This document shows positions 17,187 to 25,832 of a stretch of 64,000 nucleotides of DNA, piece by piece. Every line of letters begins with the position of its first letter. Position 1 is the stretch's first letter. The notes beneath the pieces were generated by a model that was not told the origin of the DNA, searched no databases, and saw nothing but the letters and a program-made list of their open reading frames with translations. Location of the stretch: NCBI RefSeq assembly GCF_044772865.1, contig NZ_CP173029.1, forward strand, positions 1,302,001 to 1,366,000, written 5' to 3'. Source of the stretch: Algirhabdus cladophorae (GTDB lineage Bacteria; Pseudomonadota; Alphaproteobacteria; Rhodobacterales; Rhodobacteraceae). The position numbers were made by a program, and so were the translations under genes.

Positions 17187-17501
17187 ATGCTCACGCGTTC
17201 TACCAGATCAATGGTGACGTTTTCCAACGACTTCATGATTGGCGACAGCCAGCGGGAGCTTGCGGCCGGCACGTATGAAATCGTTGTCGAGGAAGAGCTT
17301 ATGCAAAGCCTCAGCTTCGAAGCTTACCGGCGCACTGCGACATACCTGATGGTCCGGGGGCGAGGGAGCAACACGGGTCAAACGACGATGCAATTGACCA
17401 CAAGGGAGGATCTGGAGCACGCAATTGCATGTGATCAGGCCCTCTCGGAAACTATCAATGACAGCGAAGCGGCGCTTTCCCCGCAGGAGGACAAGACATG
17501 A
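17187..17501 (+). CDS. Small 'AGxYxI' protein, 104 aa
   Basis: A 104-residue protein with GGAGG 7 bases before the ATG. The pattern VTFSNDF...RELAAGTYEIVVEEEL, followed by SFEAYRRTATYLMV, is a beta-rich module seen in many alphaproteobacterial hypothetical proteins. A longer relative is at 21482-22003, with FDRPFNLP...LPAGEYDIETEF. The stop overlaps the next start by 4 bases (ATGA). Function unknown. Confidence 0.65.
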   Translation: MLTRSTRSMVTFSNDFMIGDSQRELAAGTYEIVVEEELMQSLSFEAYRRTATYLMVRGRGSNTGQTTMQLTTREDLEHAIACDQALSETINDSEAALSPQEDKT

Positions 17502-17851
17502 CGACACCTGAATGGCTGAAACCCGGTATTTACGGCGCGCTCCTTGGCGCGGCGTTCGTCGGCATTGTTGGATTTTCCTGGGGCGGCTGGATGACCGGAG
17601 GCAGCGCTGAGGAGATGGCAAGCAAGATGGCGGAGGACCGAGTTATCGCGGCGCTCGTGCCCTTCTGCCTCGACATGTCCCGAACCGACAATGAACGCAT
17701 TGCAAAGCTCGCCACAATCCGTGAGGCATCATCGTTCAAGCGGCGCGACGTTGTCATGGAAACAGGCTGGGCGACGATGCCAGGGTCTGAGGGTCCGAAC
17801 CGCGAACTGGCGCAGGCTTGTATCGAAGGTCTCGAGCTTGATGCATCGTAG
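17498..17851 (+). CDS. Membrane-anchored hypothetical protein (117 aa)
   Basis: A 117-residue protein with one N-terminal helix (about 10-34, GIYGALLGAAFVGIVGFSWGGW) and a soluble remainder with two Cys (in PFCLDMS and QACIEG). It is translationally coupled to the gene before it (ATGA) and overlaps the secreted repeat-protein start by 11 bases, so three genes form one unit. Similar small proteins occur in Rhizobiales. Function unknown. Confidence 0.68.
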   Translation: MTTPEWLKPGIYGALLGAAFVGIVGFSWGGWMTGGSAEEMASKMAEDRVIAALVPFCLDMSRTDNERIAKLATIREASSFKRRDVVMETGWATMPGSEGPNRELAQACIEGLELDAS

Positions 17852-18692
17852 TGACCTCAAACTGTCGCCTGTTTCGTCTAAGGGCATCGCAGGCGCGCTT
17901 GCAATGGTGTCGTCCCTCTCTGCAACAGCCTCCGCGGAATTCCTGGCGCTCGCATTCGTCGCGCTCAGTGCAATCGGATCGCCGTCTTTCGCCCAATCTC
18001 AGGCTGCCCCGATGCCGGCGAATGCGCAGCCCAAAAGCTATGGCGAGGGATGGGAGTGTGATCGTGGGTACCGGCGTGACGGCGATGCCTGCCTTGCCAT
18101 CATCGTTCCGGAGAATGCCTATTCCACCAACCGGACCTACGGCAAGGGCTGGAAGTGTCTGCACGGATTTCAGGAGGTCGATGGCCCGGCTTGTCTTGAG
18201 GTCGTCGTGCCCGAAGGCGGCTATCTCGACCCGTCGGGACAGAATTGGAACTGCCTTCGTGGCTACACGAAAGTTGATGATCTCTGCCTAAAGATCGATT
18301 TGCCCCCAAACGCCTATCTGTCTAACCGCGGCTATGGGGCGGCGTGGCTGTGTGACCGTGGCTATGAGGTGGACAGCGACACTTGCGCCGCAATCGCGGT
18401 CCCGGAGAACGCCTTTCTGAATGGCTCCAGGTACGGGCAGTCATGGGCCTGTGAGCGAGGTTATTTTGAACGCAATGCCACCTGTGAGGCTGTCGTGGTC
18501 CCGGAGAACGCATATTTCGACGATGCGAGCTATGGCCCAGGCTGGACGTGTATTCGCGGCTTTGCAGAGTCTGACGACGGCTGTACAGAGATCGACCTCC
18601 CCGACAATGCGCATCTCGACAGATCGGGAAACCGGTGGGCGTGCCACAGGAACTTCCAGCAATCGCAGGGGCGTTGCGTCCTCAACGACTAG
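17841..18692 (+). CDS. Secreted protein with seven tandem cysteine repeats
   Basis: A 283-residue protein with a long hydrophobic N-terminal segment ending SPSFAQSQ, which looks like a signal peptide cleaved near 54. The rest is tandem units of about 31-34 residues, each following YG..W.C.RGY......C..I.VP.NAYL. Six full units and a final partial one (GNRWACHRNF...RCVLND) are visible, two cysteines each, implying one disulfide per unit. It probably acts in the periplasm or outside. The start at 17841 overlaps the previous gene; a start at M21 or M23 is possible. Family unnamed to me. Confidence 0.72.
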   Translation: MHRSDLKLSPVSSKGIAGALAMVSSLSATASAEFLALAFVALSAIGSPSFAQSQAAPMPANAQPKSYGEGWECDRGYRRDGDACLAIIVPENAYSTNRTYGKGWKCLHGFQEVDGPACLEVVVPEGGYLDPSGQNWNCLRGYTKVDDLCLKIDLPPNAYLSNRGYGAAWLCDRGYEVDSDTCAAIAVPENAFLNGSRYGQSWACERGYFERNATCEAVVVPENAYFDDASYGPGWTCIRGFAESDDGCTEIDLPDNAHLDRSGNRWACHRNFQQSQGRCVLND

Positions 18693-18781
18693 CGATCGCA
18701 ATCCAAGATGAAACGCGGCTCACCCGCCCGAACGCTCCATGTGATCGGACCCGGGTAAACCCGCTTGGCAAAGGAATAATC

Positions 18782-19981
18782 ATGGAATCTGACAATCCAG
18801 AAAAACCGACGACAAAGCTGTCAACGATAGGGCTGCAAGCCCCACCTGACGTATCCGCGTCCCGTCGATCTCATACCAAAAAGACTGTGACATACGGGGT
18901 GCCCACAGCGGTTGTCTATTGTGAGCGGAACTTCGGACAGATCGACGGCAAGACCGCAAACGGGCTTGTCCGTCATAGCCAAGCGTACCGCATTCTTTCG
19001 GTCATAGACAGCAGACTTGAAGGACGCGACAGCGGGCAGGTGCTGGACAATGTGACCAATGGCATCCCCATCGTTGCAGATCTTGAGGCGGCGGCCACGC
19101 GAGAAGTGCGTATCCCCGACACTTTGATCTATGGGATGGCCCCTTCTACCGGGAAGATGTCACCTACAGATCGAGAAATAGTGCTGGATGCAATTGCGCT
19201 TGGCATGAACGTCGTCAGTGGCCTGCACGAATATCTCGGTGACGATCCCGAGATCAGAGGTGCTGCCGACGCGGCCAACGTGACGATCCGCGATATCCGC
19301 AAACCCAGACCAAGCAAGGACATGCGCCTGTTTGACGGAAGTGTGTCCGAGGTGAAGGCCATCCGCATTGCGGTGCTGGGAACGGATTGCGCAATCGGCA
19401 AGCGGACAACAGCGACAGTTCTAGCCAGGGAACTGAACGCGTGTGGTATCAAGACCGTCCTCGTCGGCACCGGCCAGACGGGGCTTATGCAGGGCGCAAA
19501 ATACGGCATCGCCATGGACGCCGTGCCACCGCAGTTTTGCTGCGGGGAACTTGAACGCGTGATTGTCGCGGCGTCTCACGGCGAAGACCCGGATGTCATC
19601 CTGATCGAAGGACAAGGTGCGCTCAGCCACCCGGCTTTTTGCACGTCGGCATTCATTCTGCGCGGCAGCCAGCCGCACGGTGTTGTTCTTCAACATGCGC
19701 CGAAACGCGCTCATCGCTGCGACTTTCCCGCCATGCCGATGCCCGGGCCGAAAAGCGAAATCGCCCTGATCGAAGCTTTTGCTGACACACGGGTGATTGG
19801 AATCACACTCAATCACGAAGCGATGACGCGCACCGAGGTCATTGGTGCAATTGACAGTCTTTCGCGCGACCTCGGCATTCCGGTGACGGACGCGCTGACT
19901 CGGCCAGAAGTGCACCTAAGCGACATGGTACTGTCAGCCTTTCCGCAGTTGCGGCCCGTGCCTCGTGCGGCCGCAGAATGA
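18782..19981 (+). CDS. DUF1611 protein, P-loop-like (DgcN-related family)
   Basis: A 399-residue protein of the DUF1611 family: an N-terminal Rossmann-like half and a C-terminal P-loop-like half. The variant nucleotide loop GTDCAIGKRTTA is at 200-211, with LIEGQGALSHPAF and HAPKRAH downstream. Some DUF1611 proteins (DgcN) act on D-glutamate in marine bacteria, paired with the enolase-fold protein DgcA. Here the partner is a PLP racemase instead, joined by an ATGA overlap. The exact reaction is not known. AAAGGAATAATC precedes the ATG. Confidence 0.82.
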   Translation: MESDNPEKPTTKLSTIGLQAPPDVSASRRSHTKKTVTYGVPTAVVYCERNFGQIDGKTANGLVRHSQAYRILSVIDSRLEGRDSGQVLDNVTNGIPIVADLEAAATREVRIPDTLIYGMAPSTGKMSPTDREIVLDAIALGMNVVSGLHEYLGDDPEIRGAADAANVTIRDIRKPRPSKDMRLFDGSVSEVKAIRIAVLGTDCAIGKRTTATVLARELNACGIKTVLVGTGQTGLMQGAKYGIAMDAVPPQFCCGELERVIVAASHGEDPDVILIEGQGALSHPAFCTSAFILRGSQPHGVVLQHAPKRAHRCDFPAMPMPGPKSEIALIEAFADTRVIGITLNHEAMTRTEVIGAIDSLSRDLGIPVTDALTRPEVHLSDMVLSAFPQLRPVPRAAAE

Positions 19982-21099
19982 CCTCGCCGCGAGTGGAAGT
20001 TAATCTGGGCAAGATCCAGGCCAACGCGCGATATCTCGTCCGACGTCTTGGCGCTCGTCGAATCTCGGTCACCGGTGTGACCAAGGCAGTGTGTGGGCAT
20101 CCTGACGTAGCCGAGGCAATGCTGGACGGTGGCGTTGCCAGTCTGGCCGACGCACGCATCAAAAACGTCGTGCGGATGCGGACCGCGGGGATCACGTGCC
20201 CAATTTCGCTGATCCGCGCGCCGCTACTGAGCGAGATGGAAGACGTCATCCAGTATTGCGACGCGAGCTATAACACAGAGATGGACACGATCCTGAAGCT
20301 TGGCGCAGCCGCAAAGGAACAGGGTGCCTCGCACGATGTCATCCTGATGGTCGAAATGGGCGATATGCGCGAAGGCATTTTACAAGAGAACCTCAATGAC
20401 TTCGCCGCTCAGGTCATCGCAACACCCGGTGTCGCTCTCAAAGGCATCGCTGCAAATTTTGCCTGCCTGGGCGACGTTGCACCGACGGGCGGTGACATGG
20501 CCATGCTCTCGAGACTGGCCGACCAAGTCGAAGGCGCCTGCGGACCTTTTGTAGATCTTGTGTCAGGAGGAGGCTCGGCCAATTTGCCATGGGCGCTTGG
20601 CGACGTTTCAACTGGGCGGGTCGACAACCTGCGTCTGGGTGAGGCGATCCTTCTGGGCACCGACCCCGTGACTGGGCATCCGATCACTGGCCTTCATACG
20701 GATGCCTTTACCCTTTTTGCCGAAGTGATCGAAACAAGCCGCAAACCAAGCCCAGCGCCGACCATGTCAATTGCTCCGGAGCTTGGGATGCTCAATTTGG
20801 TTCGAAGTGATGACCTCCGAGCCCGAACCATCCTTGCTGTCGGGCAGCAAGACACCGACGCAAGCGGTCTCATGTTTTCCCCGGGAACGGCGTTTATTGG
20901 CGCGACCGGCGACCACACCGTTGTCGACTCAGCCAAAGCCGCTGTGCCCGTTGGCTCCGAGATGAAAATGGGCATGAACTACAGCGCCCTCATGCGGGCG
21001 ATGAGCGCCCCAGATGTCGCCAAGGTTGTTCATGGCAAGCAAAAGATGAACGGAAGTGCAAAGGACCGCGAGGCCCACCCCTTCCTGACCTTGGTATGA
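19978..21099 (+). CDS. PLP-dependent alanine/ornithine racemase-family enzyme
   Basis: A 373-residue fold-type III PLP enzyme. The N-terminal barrel holds the Schiff-base lysine K36 in VTKAVCGHPDVAEAML; later motifs are LVSGGGSANLPWAL and RLGEAILLGTDP, typical of the ornithine-racemase (Orr)/YhfX branch rather than Alr. It likely racemises a free or N-blocked amino acid in the cytoplasm. Its ATG overlaps the DUF1611 stop, so the two are co-translated and likely act on one substrate. Substrate undetermined. Confidence 0.85.
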   Translation: MTSPRVEVNLGKIQANARYLVRRLGARRISVTGVTKAVCGHPDVAEAMLDGGVASLADARIKNVVRMRTAGITCPISLIRAPLLSEMEDVIQYCDASYNTEMDTILKLGAAAKEQGASHDVILMVEMGDMREGILQENLNDFAAQVIATPGVALKGIAANFACLGDVAPTGGDMAMLSRLADQVEGACGPFVDLVSGGGSANLPWALGDVSTGRVDNLRLGEAILLGTDPVTGHPITGLHTDAFTLFAEVIETSRKPSPAPTMSIAPELGMLNLVRSDDLRARTILAVGQQDTDASGLMFSPGTAFIGATGDHTVVDSAKAAVPVGSEMKMGMNYSALMRAMSAPDVAKVVHGKQKMNGSAKDREAHPFLTLV

Positions 21100-21273
21100 C
21101 ACCCACAATGGTCGTCGGCGGGGCCTACGAAGATCATACCCCGCCGACTAGTCCCACACCGCGCCATGGTAAAAGGGCCGGTCAATACACATATACCAAT
21201 AAGCCGCACTCGAGAATTCGTGCCTGATCGAGGCCCGGAAATTCCAGCGGAAAACCCAAAAAGGATGAAGAGC

Positions 21274-21411
21274 ATGTCTTTCAAAGACCTGACCACCAAA
21301 GCTGCTGCCATACTGAAAGTCAAACCTGCGGAACCGTCGAAAAAAGAACCGGCACTCAAGGCGCCGGACGCTGCTGCGAAACCGGGTTCTCCGGGTCCGA
21401 AGAAAACCTGA
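21274..21411 (+). CDS. 45-residue small protein, MSFxDL family
   Basis: Starts MSFKDLTTKAAAILK and continues as a Lys/Pro/Ala-rich disordered tail. AAGGATG lies 8 bases upstream of 21274; an in-frame ATG at 21265 is possible. The opening matches the 41-residue protein at 14797-14922. It lies between the racemase and a second AGxYxI protein. Function unknown. Confidence 0.55.
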   Translation: MSFKDLTTKAAAILKVKPAEPSKKEPALKAPDAAAKPGSPGPKKT

Positions 21412-21481
21412 CGCATGCACCGGAAAGGGCTGGTTTTGCTCGATGTCATGGAAAACTGTTCAATTGAAAGGATCAAACGCA

Positions 21482-22003
21482 ATGGACGAACAAAGAGCGA
21501 AAACCATCGCGGTTTTTGACCGGCCTTTCAATCTTCCTCGCTTCGACGAAACGCTTCCCGCCGGAGAGTACGATATCGAGACTGAATTCGCCTCACCACC
21601 TGATCACAAGGACCCTCAGGCCTGGAAGGCCTCCGTCGTGGTCCATTTGCATCCACGCCTGTCCCATCCGGGATTAACACTGAGCCTGACTGTGTCGCTT
21701 CTCGATCTTGACCGCGCCCGTGCGAGAGACAAACTGTCCGGCAAGGACCTGTCACAGGTCTTTCTCGAAGAAATGCTGGCCGATCCGATGGTGCAACTCG
21801 TCATGCAGGCCGACGGGGTGTCCGAGGCTCAATTGCGCCATCTCTACTCGGGATCGGGGACGACACAGACTGACAGGGGTGACGCGGATACTGAGGCCGA
21901 AAACGCAACAGCGCAGGGGGCTTCGCGGGACGCTTCGGACATTCATGACGCCGAGAATGAAGGGATGCCGTGCCGACCGCGCACGTCATCCGTTTCCGTA
22001 TGA
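21482..22003 (+). CDS. 'AGxYxI' protein, 173 aa
   Basis: A 173-residue protein whose start (AVFDRPFNLPRFDETLPAGEYDIETEF) matches the pattern of the shorter relative at 17187-17501. A middle helical part (about 70-120) and an acidic, low-complexity C-terminus follow. GAAAGGATC precedes the ATG at 21482. Its stop lies 44 bases before the zinc-ribbon gene. Function unknown. Confidence 0.65.
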   Translation: MDEQRAKTIAVFDRPFNLPRFDETLPAGEYDIETEFASPPDHKDPQAWKASVVVHLHPRLSHPGLTLSLTVSLLDLDRARARDKLSGKDLSQVFLEEMLADPMVQLVMQADGVSEAQLRHLYSGSGTTQTDRGDADTEAENATAQGASRDASDIHDAENEGMPCRPRTSSVSV

Positions 22004-22047
22004 TGCCCACAACGCAATTTCAGGGACCAAATGAACGCGAGGATCTG

Positions 22048-22266
22048 ATGCAAGCAAAAGTTGACGATATCCTGATGGATCAACCCAGCCGCGCGCTCGG
22101 CGATGTGCCGAAGCTGCGGTTCTGCTTGGCTTGTAGTGCTTCGTTTTGGAGCAAAGGGTTCGGCCAGCGCATCTGTGTAAGATGCAAAGGAACGACAGCA
22201 TGGCGCGCGGCAATGCCCGAAGGGGTCAGCACAGGTCGGTCTCGCTCCGGCGGTCGGTCGACTTAG
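22048..22266 (+). CDS. Small zinc-ribbon protein (72 aa)
   Basis: A 72-residue protein with two Cys pairs (CLAC and CVRC, 18 residues apart), the layout of a zinc ribbon, and a basic Ser/Gly-rich C-terminus. GAGGA precedes the ATG at 22048; longer starts at 22000 or 21970 are less likely because they overlap the preceding gene. It probably binds zinc and perhaps nucleic acid or a protein partner. It lies 9 bases before the transglutaminase gene. Confidence 0.6.
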   Translation: MQAKVDDILMDQPSRALGDVPKLRFCLACSASFWSKGFGQRICVRCKGTTAWRAAMPEGVSTGRSRSGGRST

Positions 22267-22275
22267 ATCTGCTGC

Positions 22276-23142
22276 ATGCCAACGATTACGATCACACATA
22301 CGACCATCTATCGCTATCGCGTCGCCGTGGTCCTTGGGCCGCACAGGCTGATGTTGCGTCCTCGCGAAACGCGGGACCTCACATTGACGGCTTTCGATCT
22401 TGATATCACGCCGACGGCTCGCATCGACTGGTCCCACGATGTCGCTGGAAACGCCATCGCCATCGCCAATTTCGATGCCACAACGGAAACACTATCGATC
22501 CGGTCGCATACGACCGCCGTCCTCACTGCACCTGACTGGCCTGTCTTCCCGATCGCGGCCTCTGCGGCGTCATACCCATTCCTTTACTCCGCCGAAGACT
22601 GGAAAGATCTCGGGGCGCTTTCTGCACCACAATACCAAGACGACGCAGGGCGCCTGTCAAACTGGGTCGAGCAATTCGTGATGCGCAGGCCAACGGATAC
22701 GTTGTCGCTCTTGAAGGACGTCAGCAATGGCATCACAGCGCAGATCGCGTATCAGAGCCGCGAGCGCGAAGGCACGCAAGGACCACTTGAGACCCTCGAC
22801 CTTGGCTACGGGACGTGTCGCGATTTTGCGGTCCTATTTGCCGAGGCTATGCGAACACTGGGTTTTGGCGCGCGCCTGGTGTCCGGATACGTCTACGCCC
22901 CCAATGATATCCGACGAGGATCTGCTGGCTCGGGCTCTACGCATGCATGGGTCGAAGTCTTCGTTCCCGGGGCAGGCTGGATCCCGTTCGACCCAACGAA
23001 CATGTCGGTGGGGTCGGCCAATCTGATTCCGGTGGCCGTTGCGCGGAACATATCACAGGTCGCTCCGGTTGCCGGAAGCTACCATGGAGAAGGTACCGAT
23101 CTTCTCGCTATGGAGGTAGTTGTCCGTATTGAAGATCAATGA
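22276..23142 (+). CDS. Transglutaminase-like cysteine protease-fold protein
   Basis: A 288-residue protein with an N-terminal bacterial transglutaminase-associated beta domain (about 3-80) and a transglutaminase-like core. The triad is visible: C181 (GYGTCRDFA), H223 (THAWVEVF), D239 (FDPTN). Such proteins hydrolyse or transfer amide bonds of peptides or proteins. No signal peptide is seen, so it acts in the cytoplasm. It closes the run of accessory genes and is followed by 690 gene-free bases. Confidence 0.87.
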   Translation: MPTITITHTTIYRYRVAVVLGPHRLMLRPRETRDLTLTAFDLDITPTARIDWSHDVAGNAIAIANFDATTETLSIRSHTTAVLTAPDWPVFPIAASAASYPFLYSAEDWKDLGALSAPQYQDDAGRLSNWVEQFVMRRPTDTLSLLKDVSNGITAQIAYQSREREGTQGPLETLDLGYGTCRDFAVLFAEAMRTLGFGARLVSGYVYAPNDIRRGSAGSGSTHAWVEVFVPGAGWIPFDPTNMSVGSANLIPVAVARNISQVAPVAGSYHGEGTDLLAMEVVVRIEDQ

Positions 23143-23835
23143 CTTCACCGATGTAGGCGGAATCCAAAAATCTCCTCGCAGTCCAGTTGGAGGTTCACAA
23201 TGTGTTTCGCGGTATGTCGTGCAACTCCTCGGACTAATCTGGGACAGTATGGGCACAGAGCGCATCCGCGGATATCTACTGGCGACACACGCAGGTGTAG
23301 TCGTTGGTCGAAACTCTGTTTGAGCGTGCCGACTAGCCTTACTCAGCTTTCGTCCTGGCTACCGTATCACGCGGCGTTCGGGCGGTTTTTCTGGGTGTCT
23401 CAATTGGCAAGCCAAAGGACCGCTTCGGCGAAATTGGCTGCAATGCAGCGAAACGCATGTCGCAGATGCGAATGGTTTCTGCGTCAGCGAAAGCTGCACC
23501 TGCACAAGTCTGCTTTGTCCGCACCTTATCAGTTCGTACACCGCGCAGCGAACGGCGTTGTTTCCCGAACCGGTCACTCAGGACCAGCGCAGCGAAGGTT
23601 TCAAGAGAGCCCAGAGTGTGAATCGAGTTTCTCGCTGCGCGTGCTCGCAGCATAAGAGTCGCTGCAAGTGCTCAGTTTCAGACACTGCCTTGCGGCGGCG
23701 AAACCGGTCATTCATTCCTAACGCAACGCAAATCGAGCAAACGATGATCAAGACGGCGACAAAGTTGGCTTTCGCCGCAACTGCGCCAATGACCTGTTTC
23801 GGAGATTGGCGCAGAGTAGACTTTCTTTATAGAAG
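23143..23835. repeat. Gene-free stretch with degenerate repeats, copy C
   Basis: No convincing gene is visible. 23481-23521 matches 29347-29387 at 34 of 41 positions, and 23630-23717 matches 12454-12541. The stretch separates the accessory region from the frc importer and looks like accumulated copies of the same intergenic element. Open frames here are translations of the repeat. Confidence 0.55.
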
Positions 23836-24630
23836 CTAGACCGGAGCCTCCTTCGCACCAGTCATAAACGCAACCGCATCCGACATTGTGTAGTCTTTCG
23901 GGTCGATCACGCACAGACGTTTGCCAAGGCGATGGACGTGGATACGGTCAGCAACTTCAAACACGTGCGGCATGTTATGGCTGATCAGAATGATTGGGAT
24001 TCCACGTGAACGGACATCCAGGATCAGTTCCAGCACGCGGCGGGATTCCTTGACGCCAAGCGCCGCTGTGGGCTCGTCCAAGATGATAACTTTGGATCCG
24101 AATGCGGCAGCTCGCGCCACCGCCACACCTTGACGCTGACCACCCGACAGCGTTTCAACCGCCTGATTGATATTCTGGATTGTCATCAGGCCCAACTCTG
24201 ACAGCTTGTCACGTGCGACCTGTTCCATCTTGGGGCGATCCAACTGCCGAAGCCATTTACCACGAAAACCGGGTTTTCGAATTTCGCGCCCCATGAACAT
24301 GTTGTCTGCGATGGACAAAGCGGGCGACATGGCAAGGGTCTGGTAAACGGTTTCGATTCCCTCTTTTCGAGCATCAATGGGCGACGTGAAGTGCACCGGT
24401 TTGCCCTCAAGGAAAACTTCCCCTTCGTCTGGGACAACGGCACCCGAGACAGCTTTGATTAGGGAAGATTTGCCCGCCCCGTTGTCGCCGATTACGGCAA
24501 GAATTTCTCCGGGGTAGAGGTCGAAATCGCAGTGGTCGAGCGCCGTGACCTTGCCATAGCGTTTAACCAGTCCACGCCCCTTGAGGATGGGTTCAATCGA
24601 CCCGTTCGCGATATTTTCCATCAAAGTCAT
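23836..24630 (-). CDS. frcA: ABC sugar importer ATPase, FrcA-like
   Basis: A 264-residue single-domain ABC ATPase that powers fructose-type sugar import. Walker A GDNGAGKS (48-55), signature LSGGQ (161-165) and Walker B IILDEP (182-187) are intact. The sequence around LYPGEILAVIGDNGAGKSS and the C-terminal YTMSDAVAFMTGA resembles Sinorhizobium FrcA closely. Its ATG overlaps the permease stop (ATGA), so it is the last gene of frcB-frcC-frcA. No sugar kinase gene (frcK) follows. Confidence 0.88.
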   Translation of the reverse strand: MTLMENIANGSIEPILKGRGLVKRYGKVTALDHCDFDLYPGEILAVIGDNGAGKSSLIKAVSGAVVPDEGEVFLEGKPVHFTSPIDARKEGIETVYQTLAMSPALSIADNMFMGREIRKPGFRGKWLRQLDRPKMEQVARDKLSELGLMTIQNINQAVETLSGGQRQGVAVARAAAFGSKVIILDEPTAALGVKESRRVLELILDVRSRGIPIILISHNMPHVFEVADRIHVHRLGKRLCVIDPKDYTMSDAVAFMTGAKEAPV

Positions 24631-25712
24631 GCTGAGACCTTTCTGATCCACTGATCTACTGCGACGGCCCCGATGATGAGTGCGCCGATAAGAAGGAATG
24701 TCCATTGCGCGTCGGCCCCTGCAAGGCGAAGGCCAAGGGTGAAAACACCAACGATGAGGGCACCAAACAGCGGCCCCATGATCGACCCGCGCCCACCAAA
24801 GAGTGAGATGCCGCCGATCACTACAGCAGTGATGCTTTCGATGTTGAGCAGTTGGCCAGAGGTCGGGCTGACAGACCCGATACGGCCAATGAGTGCCCAG
24901 CCTGCGATGGCACAGATGAAACCTGTGACGGCATAGACCGAGATCAGTGTCCGTTTAACATTCACACCGGACAGCTGTGCAGCGTCTGGGTCATCGCCCA
25001 CGGCATAGATGTGGCGGCCCCAAGCGGTGTGTTTGAGGGCATATGCTAGGAAGGCAAAGATCAGGACCATTGCTATGACGCCGAACGTAAAGGTCGCGCC
25101 TCCACGCCCCTCCGCATCTGCGCCAACCTTGAATGTCGTCCCAAGGAACTGAAGCAAGGGCGCATTTTCCTCGATGTCTTGCGCACGGATCGTTTCGTTA
25201 GCGGAATAGAGGAAGTTTGCGGCCAGAACGATCTGCCACATGCCAAGCGTCACAATGAAGGGCGGCAGTTTCATCACTGCCACAAGCCAGCCGTTGAACG
25301 TTCCGATCAACGTCCCGAACGTCAAGCCAATCACAACGGCGATCTCAACAGGAATACCGTAGCGGAACGTGAACTGCCCCATGATGACGCTGGACAGAAC
25401 AGCGATAGCCCCGACGCTGAGATCGATACCAGCGGTGAGGATGACAAGGCTTTGAGCTGCAGCGACGATGCCGACGATCTGCACTTGTTGAAGGATCAGT
25501 GTCAGCGCGAAGGGAGAGAGGAACCTCGATCCTAACAAAAGCGCGAACAGGATGATTGAAACAATGAGGACGAACAGCGGCACAAGCGCGGGGTTCACAT
25601 GCAAGGCGTGTTGCAACTTGGCCAGAAAGCCTTTGCGTTCGCTGAACGAAGCAACTGTGTCTGCTGTAGATGGCTTGATGGCGGCTTCAAAATCGTCGGC
25701 GTTGTCAGACAT
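24627..25712 (-). CDS. frcC: ABC sugar importer permease, FrcC-like
   Basis: A 361-residue inner-membrane permease with about ten hydrophobic segments. The EAA-like loop region is ITAVVIGGISLFGGRGS and a conserved TAGIDLSVGAI lies in helix 3-4, typical of ribose/fructose (RbsC-class) permeases. GAGGGGATC precedes the ATG at 25712. It is coupled to frcA by ATGA overlap and separated from frcB by a hairpin. It pairs with frcA as importer core. Confidence 0.88.
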   Translation of the reverse strand: MSDNADDFEAAIKPSTADTVASFSERKGFLAKLQHALHVNPALVPLFVLIVSIILFALLLGSRFLSPFALTLILQQVQIVGIVAAAQSLVILTAGIDLSVGAIAVLSSVIMGQFTFRYGIPVEIAVVIGLTFGTLIGTFNGWLVAVMKLPPFIVTLGMWQIVLAANFLYSANETIRAQDIEENAPLLQFLGTTFKVGADAEGRGGATFTFGVIAMVLIFAFLAYALKHTAWGRHIYAVGDDPDAAQLSGVNVKRTLISVYAVTGFICAIAGWALIGRIGSVSPTSGQLLNIESITAVVIGGISLFGGRGSIMGPLFGALIVGVFTLGLRLAGADAQWTFLLIGALIIGAVAVDQWIRKVSA

Positions 25713-25765
25713 TGTTCGATCCCCTCGTGGTGAATTGGATATCATGCAGGATCATATCCCACTTT

Positions 25766-25797
25766 GGAAAAAGGGGCGGGAAAAACACCCGCCCCTT
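25766..25797 (-). terminator. Intra-operon hairpin between frcB and frcC
   Basis: A perfect 10-bp stem (25771-25780 with 25788-25797) followed on the minus strand by a T-run. It lies between the binding-protein gene and the permease gene and could be a partial terminator or a 3' stabiliser that gives more binding protein than permease. Confidence 0.75.
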
Positions 25798-25832
25798 GTA
25801 GTGCACCTAAGATAAGATGCGGGAGGTTGGAT

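Noticed and set aside
16993..17217. 74-codon plus-strand frame before the AGxYxI gene
   Set aside because: No ribosome site, no recognisable pattern, and it overlaps the 17187 start region.
23200..23655. Open frames within the 23.1-23.8 kb stretch
   Set aside because: They translate the degenerate repeats, which recur at 12.4 and 29.3 kb in other frames; no protein family was seen.
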